Origin: an uncultured Bradyrhizobium sp.
Lineage (GTDB): Bacteria; Pseudomonadota; Alphaproteobacteria; Rhizobiales; Xanthobacteraceae
Reading direction: 5' to 3'
Length of the DNA stretch: 64,000 nucleotides
Assembly (NCBI RefSeq): GCF_936928535.1
Contig: NZ_CAKZHY010000094.1
Coordinates: forward strand, 62,001-126,000
Shown here: piece after piece, positions 45,862-53,937 of the stretch
Layout: every line of letters starts with the position of its first letter
Position numbering within the stretch: the first letter of the stretch is position 1
The notes under the pieces: generated by a model
Told to the model about the DNA's origin: nothing
Database searches by the model: none
Seen by the model: the letters and a program-made list of their open reading frames with translations, nothing else
Program-made: the position numbers and the translations under genes

Positions 45862-46299
45862 CTACTTTGCAGCGCACGCGCGGTAACCAAACTTCTGAAT
45901 GATGTCCTTCCCGGAGATCGTGGTGAATGAAGAGGTGTCCATAATATGATTTGCAACGAGGTAGCTGCGCAGTGCTCCATTATAGGAATTGAGCATCTGG
46001 TTCGTAGCTTTCTGGTTGCTGCCGGCGTGAAACAACAATTCAGCGCTGGGCTCGACACACGCATTCTTGAGTTTCAGAAACATTGTACACGCCGACTGAC
46101 AATGACCTTCAATTCTGAAGGGTTGACCGGTCGCAGCAACTTGCTGACGGATCTGACCGAATTGCCCCGTTTTACCACCCATCCCGTAACGGTAAGAGGA
46201 GTCCTGGGCGAACGCATCTGCACAAAAGCAGGTCAAAACCGAAAACAGAGCGAGAGAGAAAAACATCGCAGAACGATAGATAAAATTCACAACAGCCAT
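45862..46299 (-). CDS. Exported protein with SAC motif (ClpP-like fragment), unknown function
   Basis: 145 residues from ATG 46299 (SD GGGAA; an in-frame TTG at 46326 is less likely). Signal peptide about residues 1-31 (FFSLALFSVLTCFCADAFA). The core QPFRIEGHCQSACTMFLKLKNACVEPSAELLFHAG resembles the segment of COG3904-type periplasmic ClpP/crotonase-fold proteins, where I.G.CASACTL.. and C..P.A.LGFH surround the active-site Ser. The rest of a protease domain is missing, so activity is unsure. Lower GC than neighbours. It is 56 bp upstream of the CHAT gene and probably co-transcribed with it. Confidence 0.65.
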   Translation of the reverse strand: MAVVNFIYRSAMFFSLALFSVLTCFCADAFAQDSSYRYGMGGKTGQFGQIRQQVAATGQPFRIEGHCQSACTMFLKLKNACVEPSAELLFHAGSNQKATNQMLNSYNGALRSYLVANHIMDTSSFTTISGKDIIQKFGYRACAAK

Positions 46300-46532
46300 T
46301 GTTTGGTTCCCAACGATAAAAATCAAAGACTATTCGTGGAATGAGGATCGGTCAATATTTCGGCAGGACAGCCAGGTTCCCGACTTGGGGAAGGAGGAGT
46401 TCATAAAGCTCGTCACGCGTGCGGTCAGGGATGGGCGCCGGATGGGTCCGGGTCAGCATCGTCAGCCGCCATGAAGTTGGATTGCGAAAACCGGGGGACC
46501 ATTGCAAGCAGCAGCGCGACCGCAATTCTCAT

Positions 46533-46580
46533 CTGAGCGCCAGTGACAGGATACGGCTGAGCGCCAGTGACAGGATACGG
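46533..46580 (+). repeat. Perfect 24-bp tandem duplication
   Basis: The unit CTGAGCGCCAGTGACAGGAT plus ACGG occurs twice without a gap (46533-46556 and 46557-46580). It lies in a 384-bp gap (46300-46683) between the exported SAC protein and the TauD-like gene, which otherwise shows nothing recognisable. Confidence 0.95.
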
Positions 46581-46683
46581 CGTACGAAACCTTGATGGCG
46601 CGAGAGGGAGTTCGTCCAGCCAATGCCAAGGCGACGCCCTCAGTTAGAAATGCCAGCGGACGGCCCGTGGACGCTTCCGGCCC

Positions 46684-47754
46684 TCAATCCAGCGGAACGT
46701 TCAGGCTTGTCCCCTTGACGATGATGCCGCCGCGGTTGCCGATCTCGATCGAACCATAGCGCTGCCTGAAGCAATCGGGCAGCGGCCGGTCACCTTCCAT
46801 GCTGAGCCAGAGGCGCAACAGATGCCGCTTCTGGTTGGCATCGGGCCAATCGCGAAACCCGGTCCGATCGTGCAACAGGGCATGGTTGTAGACGAACTGC
46901 ATGTCTCCCGGCTGCAGTCGCATGCCGAAATGCAGATTTGGGTCATTTGCGAGCGCGTCGAACAGATCAAGCGCCGCGACGTGAGCAGGCGTCAGCCTCA
47001 TGGCATCGGGAAAGCGCTGCGCACTGTCGATGTACTGGCGCTGGTAGAATCCGGTCAGGAAGCCCGCATGCCAATTCAGCACCGGGATCTCGAGATACGG
47101 CTTTTCGTTCTCCGGCACTTCGCCGCGCCGGTCCGTCGCGATTGCGTCGAATAGGAGGGCGGCAAGGTCGGGACGCCTGGCAAACATCTCGTTGTAGATC
47201 GTCGCCGTGCTGACAAGAAGGGAGTCCCCTCCCTCCATGGCCTCGCGAATGCAGAGCAGTCCAACCACGTCGGACGAATCCGTGTGGAATGTTTGCCGTT
47301 CCGAAGTCTGGTAGATCCTGACATTCGGATCCCTCGCATCGGCGCCAACGTCGCGGACATGGCCGAGAATGTGACCCGCCGCGTTCTGCGAACGCGCCGA
47401 TCCCAGATGCGCGCCCACCCCGCAAAAGATCGTCGCGGCAAACTCCTGGCTGTACTTTGCCACCGGCAGGCCGCGGATGACTTCGAAGCCGAGGCCCGTG
47501 AGCAGCGTCGTCTTGAGCTGCTCCAGGTGCGCGCCGAACTGCGGAAGCGGAAAGCTCTGCTTCGTGATCCCGGCGATGTACTTGCTCCGAGCAAGGTAGC
47601 ATTCGGCCGCGTTCTCGAGCTCCGCGATCTCGCTGTCCCTAAGCGTAACCAGCCATCGATCGGGATTGGCTTTCATCTCGGCGCCCAGCCAGGCAGACGG
47701 AATGTCGATCTTTCCTCGCGGGCGATTGATCCCCGGCGCTGAGACGTCGTTCAT
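46684..47754 (-). CDS. TauD/TfdA-like Fe(II)/2-oxoglutarate dioxygenase
   Basis: 356 residues. The double-stranded beta-helix core has the HxD iron ligands in QTFHTDSSDVVGLL (about 157-170), an EGGDSLLVS strand, and the distal His in NHALLHDRTGFRDW (about 302-315), with RHLLRLWLS supplying the 2-oxoglutarate Arg. GFEVIRGLPV near residue 84 is the typical start of the fold. Substrate unknown (taurine, clavaminate or other). ATG 47754 chosen for AGGAG upstream; the longer frame to 47856 has no SD. Downstream of an AHSA1/SRPBCC gene on the same strand, 122 bp apart. Confidence 0.9.
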   Translation of the reverse strand: MNDVSAPGINRPRGKIDIPSAWLGAEMKANPDRWLVTLRDSEIAELENAAECYLARSKYIAGITKQSFPLPQFGAHLEQLKTTLLTGLGFEVIRGLPVAKYSQEFAATIFCGVGAHLGSARSQNAAGHILGHVRDVGADARDPNVRIYQTSERQTFHTDSSDVVGLLCIREAMEGGDSLLVSTATIYNEMFARRPDLAALLFDAIATDRRGEVPENEKPYLEIPVLNWHAGFLTGFYQRQYIDSAQRFPDAMRLTPAHVAALDLFDALANDPNLHFGMRLQPGDMQFVYNHALLHDRTGFRDWPDANQKRHLLRLWLSMEGDRPLPDCFRQRYGSIEIGNRGGIIVKGTSLNVPLD

Positions 47755-47876
47755 AGCTTTGGCTCCTGGGGAGGAATGGTCGCCAGACAAGGCGCGCCGG
47801 GCCGCCAACGATATTGTGCCGACACCTTGTTTGCAACTTGGCCAGGCGCAATGCACGGGCGCTGAGCTGGCCGCGA

Positions 47877-48347
47877 CTAACGATGGCCGGTTTCGACAAA
47901 CCCAGCCAGGTTCGCGAGCGTGGAGGCCATCCCGATTTCATGGTCGGCTTTGCTGATGCCTTGCGGAACATCCTGAGCGACGATGCTGACAAGCGTCTTG
48001 TCGCCCGATGGATGAAAGACCCAGTCCATCGTCATCGTGCCGGCAAAGTCAGGCCGGTCGGATACGAAATCGACGGCCTGAACGATCCTCTGGTCCGGTA
48101 CAAGTGTCACGAACCGCCCCAGCACGACATCCGTCCGGGCCGACGACTTTCCAATATCGCTCCCGAACGACAGGACGATCTTGAAGTGGCCGCCTTGTCT
48201 CGCTTCGAATTGTTCGATTGCTGCTTCAGCGCCTTCTGGCGCTATCCAGCACATGAGTTCGTCCTGATGGATGCAGGCGCTGTAGATGCGAGCCGAACTG
48301 GCGGAGATCAGGCGGGAAGATCTGTGCGTCCGGTCTAGCTCGTCCAT
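47877..48347 (-). CDS. SRPBCC / AHSA1-family protein
   Basis: 156 residues, one START-like helix-grip domain. Pattern: SARIYSACIHQDELMCWIAPEGAEAAIEQFEARQGGHFKIVLSF at the N-terminus, then DVVLGRFVTLVPDQRIVQAVDFVSD, MTMDWVFHPSGDKTLVSIVAQDVPQGIS and a long C-terminal helix MASTLANLAGFVE. This is the Aha1-C-like subgroup of ligand-binding proteins common in soil bacteria; its ligand is unknown. ATG 48347 with AGGAAACAG upstream is preferred over GTG/ATG nine codons earlier. The 176-bp gap upstream is a divergent promoter region with the next gene. Confidence 0.9.
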   Translation of the reverse strand: MDELDRTHRSSRLISASSARIYSACIHQDELMCWIAPEGAEAAIEQFEARQGGHFKIVLSFGSDIGKSSARTDVVLGRFVTLVPDQRIVQAVDFVSDRPDFAGTMTMDWVFHPSGDKTLVSIVAQDVPQGISKADHEIGMASTLANLAGFVETGHR

Positions 48348-48523
48348 GTCTGTTTCCTGTTTCCATGCCGGCACAACAACGTGTCAGGTTATTGTAAGAC
48401 GGCTCGCATGGTCGATTTCCGACAAGCCACCTTGCGCTCCGCGCATTGCTGGTATCGGGTTATTCTGATACAACCCTTGGCTGTCGGGACGGCTGTTCCG
48501 TCCCGGATTTGGGGAAGTACCTT

Positions 48524-49073
48524 ATGAGATTGTCATTTGGCTTCGCCGTGCCGTCAGTCGTCGTGACCTTGTCCACCGTCTTGCTGTGCAGCAGCGCGGC
48601 AATGTCGCAACCCACACCGAACTCCTCGCTTCCCGCCGTCTCGGTTGAAGCGCCAAGGGCAAGACCCGCGGTTGTGCCGCGGCAGGGGCCGTCGACCGTC
48701 ACCTCCCACCACCGAGCCACCGGCTCGGTCATCAGCCCAAAATCCGGTGTTCGCCCCGGATTCGGCGCTGGGTAAGCTTGCCAGGCTGGAGCGCTCCGCC
48801 AGCAGTTGCAACGGTGGTTGCGAGACTAGTTACAAGGTCGGCAATGCTCCCTGGGTCGGATGCAGTTACTCCGGTGAAAATTTTGGTGTCAGCAGCAACT
48901 TCTCGTCCACCTGCCGGGATACGCTCAGCTACAACACTTACGCGCAGTGCTACGCCACCAAGACCTTCCTCGGCTCCAAACCAGGGGAAGCTCGCTGGAT
49001 CTGCAGCAGCCTGATGGCCTCGGGTAAACTGCCCGGCGAAAGGCAAGTCGCCGAGCAATTGGGCCGCCGCTAG
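48524..49073 (+). pseudogene. Exported hypothetical protein, frameshifted
   Basis: The first frame gives a signal peptide (MRLSFGFAVPSVVVTLSTVLLCSSAAMS) and a Pro/Ala/Arg-rich stretch, then stops at 48775. The conserved-looking part continues in another frame: PVFAPDSALGKLARLERSASSCNGGCETSYKVGNAPWVGCSY to 49073, with six or more cysteines. Both pieces lack sense alone (the second has no signal or start), so a single-base shift near 48660-48745 joins them. Intact, it would be a secreted Cys-rich protein of about 182 residues. Could be decay or a sequencing error. Confidence 0.6.
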
Positions 49074-49196
49074 TCCGCCGCCCGCCCACGACAACACAGA
49101 AACGGACAACACGGCTCGAAAGCTTCGAGCCGTGTTTCATTTGCGTCTCCGCTTCTCACTCGATCACTTCCTTCGCGATCGTCAAGCGCGGTTGCT

Positions 49197-49553
49197 CTAG
49201 GTTCGCGGCGTTGGCTCGGGCGTTGACTGAGGCGGAGATGGCGCAGCAGGCTGTGACGATGTCGCGGGAGGTTGCTGCTGCGGCGTGGCGACGGATTGCT
49301 GATCGCCGCCTCCATGAGGAACGCAAGTTCCGATGTTGCCCAGCAGCCGCTTGGCCTCGATGTCACGGGCTTTCTTGTAGTCGCTGCGCCGTTCGATTCT
49401 TGCAGCAGCCATACGATCCCACGCATCGAACGCATCCGAATAATGCTGACGCATCTGCTGCTCGGCGGCGAGGCAATCAGCGAACTTGTCGAACACCAGA
49501 TCGGTGTTGACGGGCGAGACGCCGCCGACCAGGACCACCAACATCCACTTCAT
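49197..49553 (-). CDS. Hypothetical protein, small, possibly exported
   Basis: 118 residues. A short hydrophobic start (MKWMLVVLVGGVSP) is followed by KFADCLAAEQQMRQHYSDAFDAWDRMAAARIERR, a helical region with Cys27, and GTCVPHGGG. The last 35 residues are Gln/Pro/Ser/Ala-rich and probably disordered. Similar short proteins beginning MKWxLVVIVGGVSPV.TDLVF are frequent in Bradyrhizobium; no function is assigned. SD GCGGAAG before ATG. Confidence 0.6.
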   Translation of the reverse strand: MKWMLVVLVGGVSPVNTDLVFDKFADCLAAEQQMRQHYSDAFDAWDRMAAARIERRSDYKKARDIEAKRLLGNIGTCVPHGGGDQQSVATPQQQPPATSSQPAAPSPPQSTPEPTPRT

Positions 49554-49657
49554 CGCTTCCGCCTAGCTTCGCACCCGCTCACCGGGAACGACGCAACAGA
49601 GCCAAAGTTCCGGATCGCAGGGGCCTCACGTCTCGCAATTAGCCGGCCGAAGCCCCA

Positions 49658-49954
49658 TCAGGAGATGACAGGCTCCAGCGTCTTTCGCATTTCCGCTATT
49701 GAACGCACGATCCGATCGCATGTCTCCGCGACGCGCACGCGGTCCTTGCCACGCGATACAAGCTGGCCGATGTCCTTCAGGGCGAGGCTTGCTTTTTCGA
49801 ACCGGCTCAAAATCTCGGCCAGTCCCCCAGAGCTATGCCCGATCGAGAGCACCAAAGCCAGTTCAGAAGAGAGCTTCACCAGTTCGGCTTCCAGCTCTTC
49901 GGGGGAAAGACCATGATCCGGAACAGGAAATCGCACAATGTTGTCGCGCTTCAT
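49658..49954 (-). CDS. Hypothetical small helical protein
   Basis: 98 residues, almost entirely helical: LSPEELEAELVKLSSELALVLSIGHSS then ILSRFEKASLALKDIGQLV and VRVAETCDRIVRSIAEMRKTLEPVIS. No signal peptide, membrane segment or known domain. The start is well supported (GGAGG four bases before ATG). It is divergent from the YafY-type regulator gene 107 bp away. Confidence 0.55.
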   Translation of the reverse strand: MKRDNIVRFPVPDHGLSPEELEAELVKLSSELALVLSIGHSSGGLAEILSRFEKASLALKDIGQLVSRGKDRVRVAETCDRIVRSIAEMRKTLEPVIS

Positions 49955-50020
49955 TTGAGCCTCCGCCGCTGGAAACGACGGGGACGCCGGCTTGGATCAG
50001 CCTCGCAGGCTGGCAAGCCG

Positions 50021-50040
50021 ATGCTGACAGAATCTGGCAG
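50021..50040 (+). promoter_or_regulatory. Putative YafY-regulator operator, copy 1
   Basis: ATGCTGACAGAATCTGGCAG, two CTG-N-CAG half-sites spaced by three bases, 21 bp before the regulator start. A 19/20 identical copy at 50750-50769 precedes the VOC gene. Position suggests autoregulation. Confidence 0.6.
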
Positions 50041-50061
50041 TAGGCCGTGATATGAGCCGGC

Positions 50062-50747
50062 ATGTCGCGCGCCCAACGCCTTCTCGACGTGATCCAGTTG
50101 CTGCGAAGCCACCGTCGGCCCGTCGCGGCAGGCCGGCTGGCCGAGGAACTGCGCGTCTCTCTCCGGACCATCTATCGGGACATCGAGACCTGAAGGGCCA
50201 AGGCGCGCACATCGATGGCGAGCCCGGCATCGGCTATATCCTGCGGCCGGGATTCATGCTGCCACCCCTGATGTTCTCGGAAGAGGAGATCGAAGCGCTG
50301 GTGCTGGGCGGCCGGTGGGTTGCCGCACAGCCCGATGAGCCGCTCGGAAAGGCGGCGAAGAACGCGCTTGCAAAGATTGCCGCCGTGCTGCCGGACGATC
50401 TGCAGCGGAGCCTGGAAACATCGGGCCTGATGGTGGCCCGCCGCGATCCGGCGGCAGGCGACGCCGAATTGCCGATCATTCGGGCCGCCATCCGCACCGA
50501 ACGCAAATTGCGCGTCACTTACAGCGACGAAGGCGACAACCGCACCCATCGCACGATCTGGCCGATCGCGCTCGGGTTCTTCGATCGCGTTCGCATGGTG
50601 GCGGCCTGGTGCGAGAGCCGCGGCGACTACCGCCATTTCCGCACCGACCGGATCCTGTCGATCACGCTCACGGAGCGCCGCTACCCGCGACGCCGCACCG
50701 ACCTGCTGCGGGAGTGGCGCCAGCGCGAATGCATCGGCGAGCGCTGA
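50062..50747 (+). pseudogene. YafY-type HTH/WYL transcriptional regulator, frameshifted
   Basis: From ATG 50062 the first frame gives an HTH: MSRAQRLLDVIQLLRSHRR, then GRLAEELRVSLRTIYRDIET, then TGA at 50191. One base before, the other frame continues exactly as expected: LKGQGAHIDGEPGIGYILRPGFM, then a WYL domain (ELPIIRAAIRTERKLRVTYSDEGDN..IWPIALGFFDRVRMVAAWC). Restoring one C in ACC-TGA (ACC-CTG) yields an intact regulator of about 228 residues. So a single-base deletion near 50190 breaks the gene, or it is a sequencing error. Gene order regulator-VOC and matching operators suggest it controls the next gene. Confidence 0.85.
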
Positions 50748-50749
50748 GC

Positions 50750-50769
50750 ATGCTGACAGAAACTGGCAG
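50750..50769 (+). promoter_or_regulatory. Putative YafY-regulator operator, copy 2
   Basis: ATGCTGACAGAAACTGGCAG, differing from copy 1 at one base, 49 bp before the VOC gene start and directly after the regulator stop codon. Supports control of the VOC gene by the upstream regulator. Confidence 0.6.
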
Positions 50770-50818
50770 CACCTCCTGTTAAGCCTTGCGCCATCGCCAA
50801 GCTGAACAGGAGATGCAA

Positions 50819-51187
50819 ATGGCCGATTTCAATCTCGTCGTGCTCTATGTCGACGATGCGCAAGCGAGCTCCACTTTCTATCAGACCCTGCTGGAGTGCC
50901 CCGTCGCGCAATCATCCCCCAAATTCGTGATTCTTCCGCTCGGGAACGGCACCATGCTGGGCCTGTGGCAACGGGACGCCGTCGTGCCGCCTTCTGCTGC
51001 AGAGGCCGGCTGCAACGAGATCTCATGGGCGGCCGCAAACGAGGAGGCGGTGCGCGCGACCTTCGAGGCGTGGACGAAGCGCGGGGTGCGGATTGCGCAA
51101 GCTCCGATCGCCATGCCGTTCGGACATACCTTCGTTGCGCTCGATCCCGACGGTCATCGTCTGCGCGTGCTGGCGGCCGCCGCCTAA
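50819..51187 (+). CDS. VOC-family (glyoxalase/bleomycin-resistance fold) protein
   Basis: 122 residues with the vicinal-oxygen-chelate beta-alpha-beta-beta-beta repeats: FNLVVLYVDDAQASSTFYQTLLE at the start, FVILPLGNGTMLGLWQRD, then NEISWAAANEEAVRATFEAWTKRGV and FGHTFVALDPDGHRLRVLA at the end. The DPDG.R motif is typical. Metal ligands and substrate cannot be assigned with confidence (PhnB-like group). The ATG at 50819 is used because AGGAG ends six bases before it; ATG 50813 would abut the SD. Preceded by the regulator operator copy. Confidence 0.9.
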   Translation: MADFNLVVLYVDDAQASSTFYQTLLECPVAQSSPKFVILPLGNGTMLGLWQRDAVVPPSAAEAGCNEISWAAANEEAVRATFEAWTKRGVRIAQAPIAMPFGHTFVALDPDGHRLRVLAAAA

Positions 51188-51335
51188 ACGGCGCCCCGGA
51201 CTGCTTTGCACGAGAGGCTGAGCGTTTGGCACCGCCCAGCCTCTCTGCCGCAGTGCCCCGACAGGGGGGCCCTATGGACGCCCCTGGGCCGAAGCACCAA
51301 TTGCGTGAAACGAAAAGGCTGACTAGGAAATTCGG

Positions 51336-51893
51336 ATGAATTCCGAATCGCACCAGAGTTGGCCAGTCGTGGAGCCCCAGCCTTTCTTTCCCGCACCGCG
51401 TCGCCGGTGGCCGCTTGCGCTCGTCACGGGCGTCATCTTTGCGCTCGCAGGCGCAGGCGCCTGTTATGTCTGGCTGAATCCGGGATTGTTGATCCAGTCC
51501 GCGGGACGCGAGGCCGCCGACCCCGATTCCAGTGCCAATGACAAAGCTGTTATGACCGACCTGCTCGCAACGCAGCAGAAGTCGGCCGACGATCTGGCCG
51601 CGATCGAAAAGGCCGTCGCCGATCAGCAGGAGCAGCTCAAGGCGATCGTCGGTCAGCTTGCCGACCTCAGCTCGAAAATCGACGCGCTGAAGGGCTCATC
51701 CCCTCAGCCATCGGTCCCGCCATTTCCCTTGCCTGGGCCGACTGCGTCGATACCGCCGGCTTCGGCGTCTCAAGTCGCACCAGCTCCCGCAGCGCGCGCC
51801 GTCCCACGGTCGAAGAAGCCACCGCGCGCAGCGACCCAGACGGGTCCGATCTCGGTCGGGGGAGCGCCGCTGAACGCTACGCCCGCGCGCTGA
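51336..51893 (+). CDS. Single-pass membrane protein with coiled coil and Pro/Ala-rich tail
   Basis: 185 residues: cytoplasmic Arg/Pro-rich start, one transmembrane helix at about 26-48 (LALVTGVIFALAGAGACYVWL), a coiled-coil region at about 75-120 (LLATQQKSADDLAAIEKAVADQQEQLKAIVGQLADLSSKID, heptad-like), then a long Pro/Ala/Ser tail ending near VGGAPLNATPAR. No recognised domain. SD AGGAAA before ATG. Convergent with the TauE/SafE gene. Confidence 0.65.
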   Translation: MNSESHQSWPVVEPQPFFPAPRRRWPLALVTGVIFALAGAGACYVWLNPGLLIQSAGREAADPDSSANDKAVMTDLLATQQKSADDLAAIEKAVADQQEQLKAIVGQLADLSSKIDALKGSSPQPSVPPFPLPGPTASIPPASASQVAPAPAARAVPRSKKPPRAATQTGPISVGGAPLNATPAR

Positions 51894-51903
51894 GCAAGCC
51901 CTT

Positions 51904-52674
51904 CTAGACAATCAGCTGCTTCGCCGCCGCCGAGATCATCACCAGCCCGCCGGTGATCACCGCGACGTCGAGGATCGCGGTGTGGATATGCACCGGCATC
52001 CGCTCGACGAAGGCTTTGGCCAGGAATGCGCCGGGGATGGCGATGCCGCCGATCAGCAGCGCGAGGGCGAGCACCTGCGCGGTCACCGCGCCGGCGAGGC
52101 CGAACACCGAGATCTTGATGAGGCCGGTGCCGAGCGAGACCATCGCATCGGTCGCAATCACAGCGGCGCCTTCAAGGCCCGCGGCCATCAGCAGCGAGAG
52201 CAGGATCACGCCCGAGCCCGACGTGCCGCCGACAAGGACGCCGTAACCGACCGAGCCCGCCGCAAGGCCGGTGTCGCCGATCCTGACCTGGCGACGGCGC
52301 AGGACACGGCGCAGCGGCACGCTCAGGATCAGCATGGTGCCGATCACGAGCGCCGCGCCTGTATTGGTGAGGCGGGTGTAGCCGTAAGCGCCGAGCGCGG
52401 TCGTCAGCGCCGCGCAGGCCAGCACGATCGCTGCGCGGCGACGGTCGGCATAGCGGAGATAAGCAACCGCGCGGCTGGAATTGGTGAAGAGCGCCGAGAT
52501 CGCGATGATCGGCACAACAGGCTCGGCGCCGACGAGAGGCACCAGCACCAGGGGCATCAGGGCGCCGGTGCCGTAGCCGGCGAGACCACCGATGATCGAA
52601 GCAAACAACGCCATCATTGCAACCAGCAGCAGCTGGAGAAGCGAGATGTCGGCGAAGCCTGAAACGATGCTCAA
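51904..52674 (-). CDS. TauE/SafE-family sulfite/organic anion exporter
   Basis: 256 residues, about eight hydrophobic helices in two repeats, starting LLQLLLVAMMALFASIIGGLAGYGTGALMPLVLVPLVG and, in the second half, VGYGVLVGGTSGSGVILLSLLMAAG, both containing the G-x-G repeat typical of TauE/SafE permeases. The substrate is unknown (sulfite, sulfoacetate or others). The start is TTG at 52674, forming a TTGA overlap with the stop of the CCA-adding enzyme; without it about 20 N-terminal residues would be lost. Last gene of the operon from 55495 to 51904. Confidence 0.87.
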   Translation of the reverse strand: MSIVSGFADISLLQLLLVAMMALFASIIGGLAGYGTGALMPLVLVPLVGAEPVVPIIAISALFTNSSRAVAYLRYADRRRAAIVLACAALTTALGAYGYTRLTNTGAALVIGTMLILSVPLRRVLRRRQVRIGDTGLAAGSVGYGVLVGGTSGSGVILLSLLMAAGLEGAAVIATDAMVSLGTGLIKISVFGLAGAVTAQVLALALLIGGIAIPGAFLAKAFVERMPVHIHTAILDVAVITGGLVMISAAAKQLIV

Positions 52675-53927
52675 TTTTTCCCGTCGCGGCTGACGCGTGC
52701 CAAGGCCTGGTCGGCGATGGCAGCGAGTGCGGCCTGCTCTAGGGGAAAATCGGCCGCGAGCCAAGCGTCCTCGGCGAGTGTCAACACATGTCCGAGCGCG
52801 GGTCCTTCCGAGAGGCCCCGCGCGATAAAGTCGGCGGCCTTCAGCGGAAATTTCGGCGCGGTCCAGCGCTGCGGAAGCTCGGCGAGCTCGCGCCAGCGCG
52901 ACGAATGCGCATCGTCGCCGCGGCGCGCCCAGGCCAGCAACACGCGATCGTGATAGCGCTCGGGGCCCAGCCGATAGACCAGCCGCCGCGCGCTGGCCTC
53001 GTCCCTGGTTGGGAAGCGCCACCAGCGATGGCCCATCGAGTCCAGCGCCTTGGTTTCCGCATTGGAGAGCCGCAGGCGCGTTGCGACACGCTTGGCGTCC
53101 TCCGTGACGGCGACGGTGAGCGCAGCGAGACGGCGCGTCGGGCTTGCGGTGAGGCCGAGCGTGCGCTCGATCGCGATCATCGCCTCAAACGGCCCGGCAT
53201 AGGCAACGCCGCCAATCATCGCCTGCAGCAGGCCGGCCTCGATCATGGCGAGTGCGGCGGCGGACGCGCCTTGCGCCACCAGCAATTTCAGCATCTCCAT
53301 GCGCACTCGCTCGGCCGAGAGCGTGGCAAGGCCTTCGCGCCCGCGGATGCAGGCGAGCGTGCCGTCACGATCGGGCGCGCCGACGCCGAAGGCGGCGTGG
53401 ATGCGGAAGAAGCGCAGGATGCGCAAGTAATCTTCGGCGATACGCTGGTCGGGCGCGCCGATGAAGCGGACGCGGCGCGCCTTGGCATCCGCAATGCCGC
53501 CGACATAATCGTAGACCACGCCGCTTGCATCGACCGACAGGCCATTCATGGTGAAGTCGCGCCGCTCGGCGTCCTTCACCCAGTCGCGGCCGAAGGCAAC
53601 CTTGGCCTTGCGGCCGAAGGTCTCGGTGTCCTCGCGCAGCGTCGTGACCTCGTAAGGCGCGCCGTCGATGACCAGCGTGACGGTGCCGTGGTCGATGCCA
53701 GTCGGCACGCATTTGATGCCGGCAGCCTTGGCGCGCCGCACCACCTCCTCCGGCAATGCCGTGGTTGCGATGTCCATATCGCCGGGCGGCAGGTCGAGCA
53801 GCGCGTTGCGGACGGTGCCGCCGACCACGCGCGCCTCCTCGCCGTCGGCGTTGAGCAGTTGCAGGACGCGCGCGGTCCCGCCTGCGATCAGCCAGGGCGC
53901 ACCAGCAAGGATCGGCTCCGTGCTCAT
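52671..53927 (-). CDS. cca: CCA-adding tRNA nucleotidyltransferase
   Basis: 418-residue class II nucleotidyltransferase that adds or repairs the 3' CCA of tRNAs. Motif A VVGGTVRNALLDLPPGDMDIATT (GGxVRD-like and DxD, about 35-57), motif B VTLREDTETFGRK, motif D RRDFTMNGLSVD (about 127), and the RNA-binding AEDYLRILRFFRIHAAFG (about 168). The C-terminal helical body has GHRWWRFPTRDEAS. Poly(A) polymerase is an alternative for this fold, but the alphaproteobacterial neighbourhood favours CCA addition. ATG 53927 chosen; upstream codons to 54026 overlap DUF6111. Its stop overlaps the next gene start. Confidence 0.93.
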   Translation of the reverse strand: MSTEPILAGAPWLIAGGTARVLQLLNADGEEARVVGGTVRNALLDLPPGDMDIATTALPEEVVRRAKAAGIKCVPTGIDHGTVTLVIDGAPYEVTTLREDTETFGRKAKVAFGRDWVKDAERRDFTMNGLSVDASGVVYDYVGGIADAKARRVRFIGAPDQRIAEDYLRILRFFRIHAAFGVGAPDRDGTLACIRGREGLATLSAERVRMEMLKLLVAQGASAAALAMIEAGLLQAMIGGVAYAGPFEAMIAIERTLGLTASPTRRLAALTVAVTEDAKRVATRLRLSNAETKALDSMGHRWWRFPTRDEASARRLVYRLGPERYHDRVLLAWARRGDDAHSSRWRELAELPQRWTAPKFPLKAADFIARGLSEGPALGHVLTLAEDAWLAADFPLEQAALAAIADQALARVSRDGKN

Positions 53928-53937
53928 CGTCCGGCCC

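Noticed and set aside
52675..53022. Upstream extension of the TauE/SafE frame to 53022
   Set aside because: Lies entirely inside the CCA-adding enzyme gene in another frame; Arg/Ala-rich and not exporter-like.
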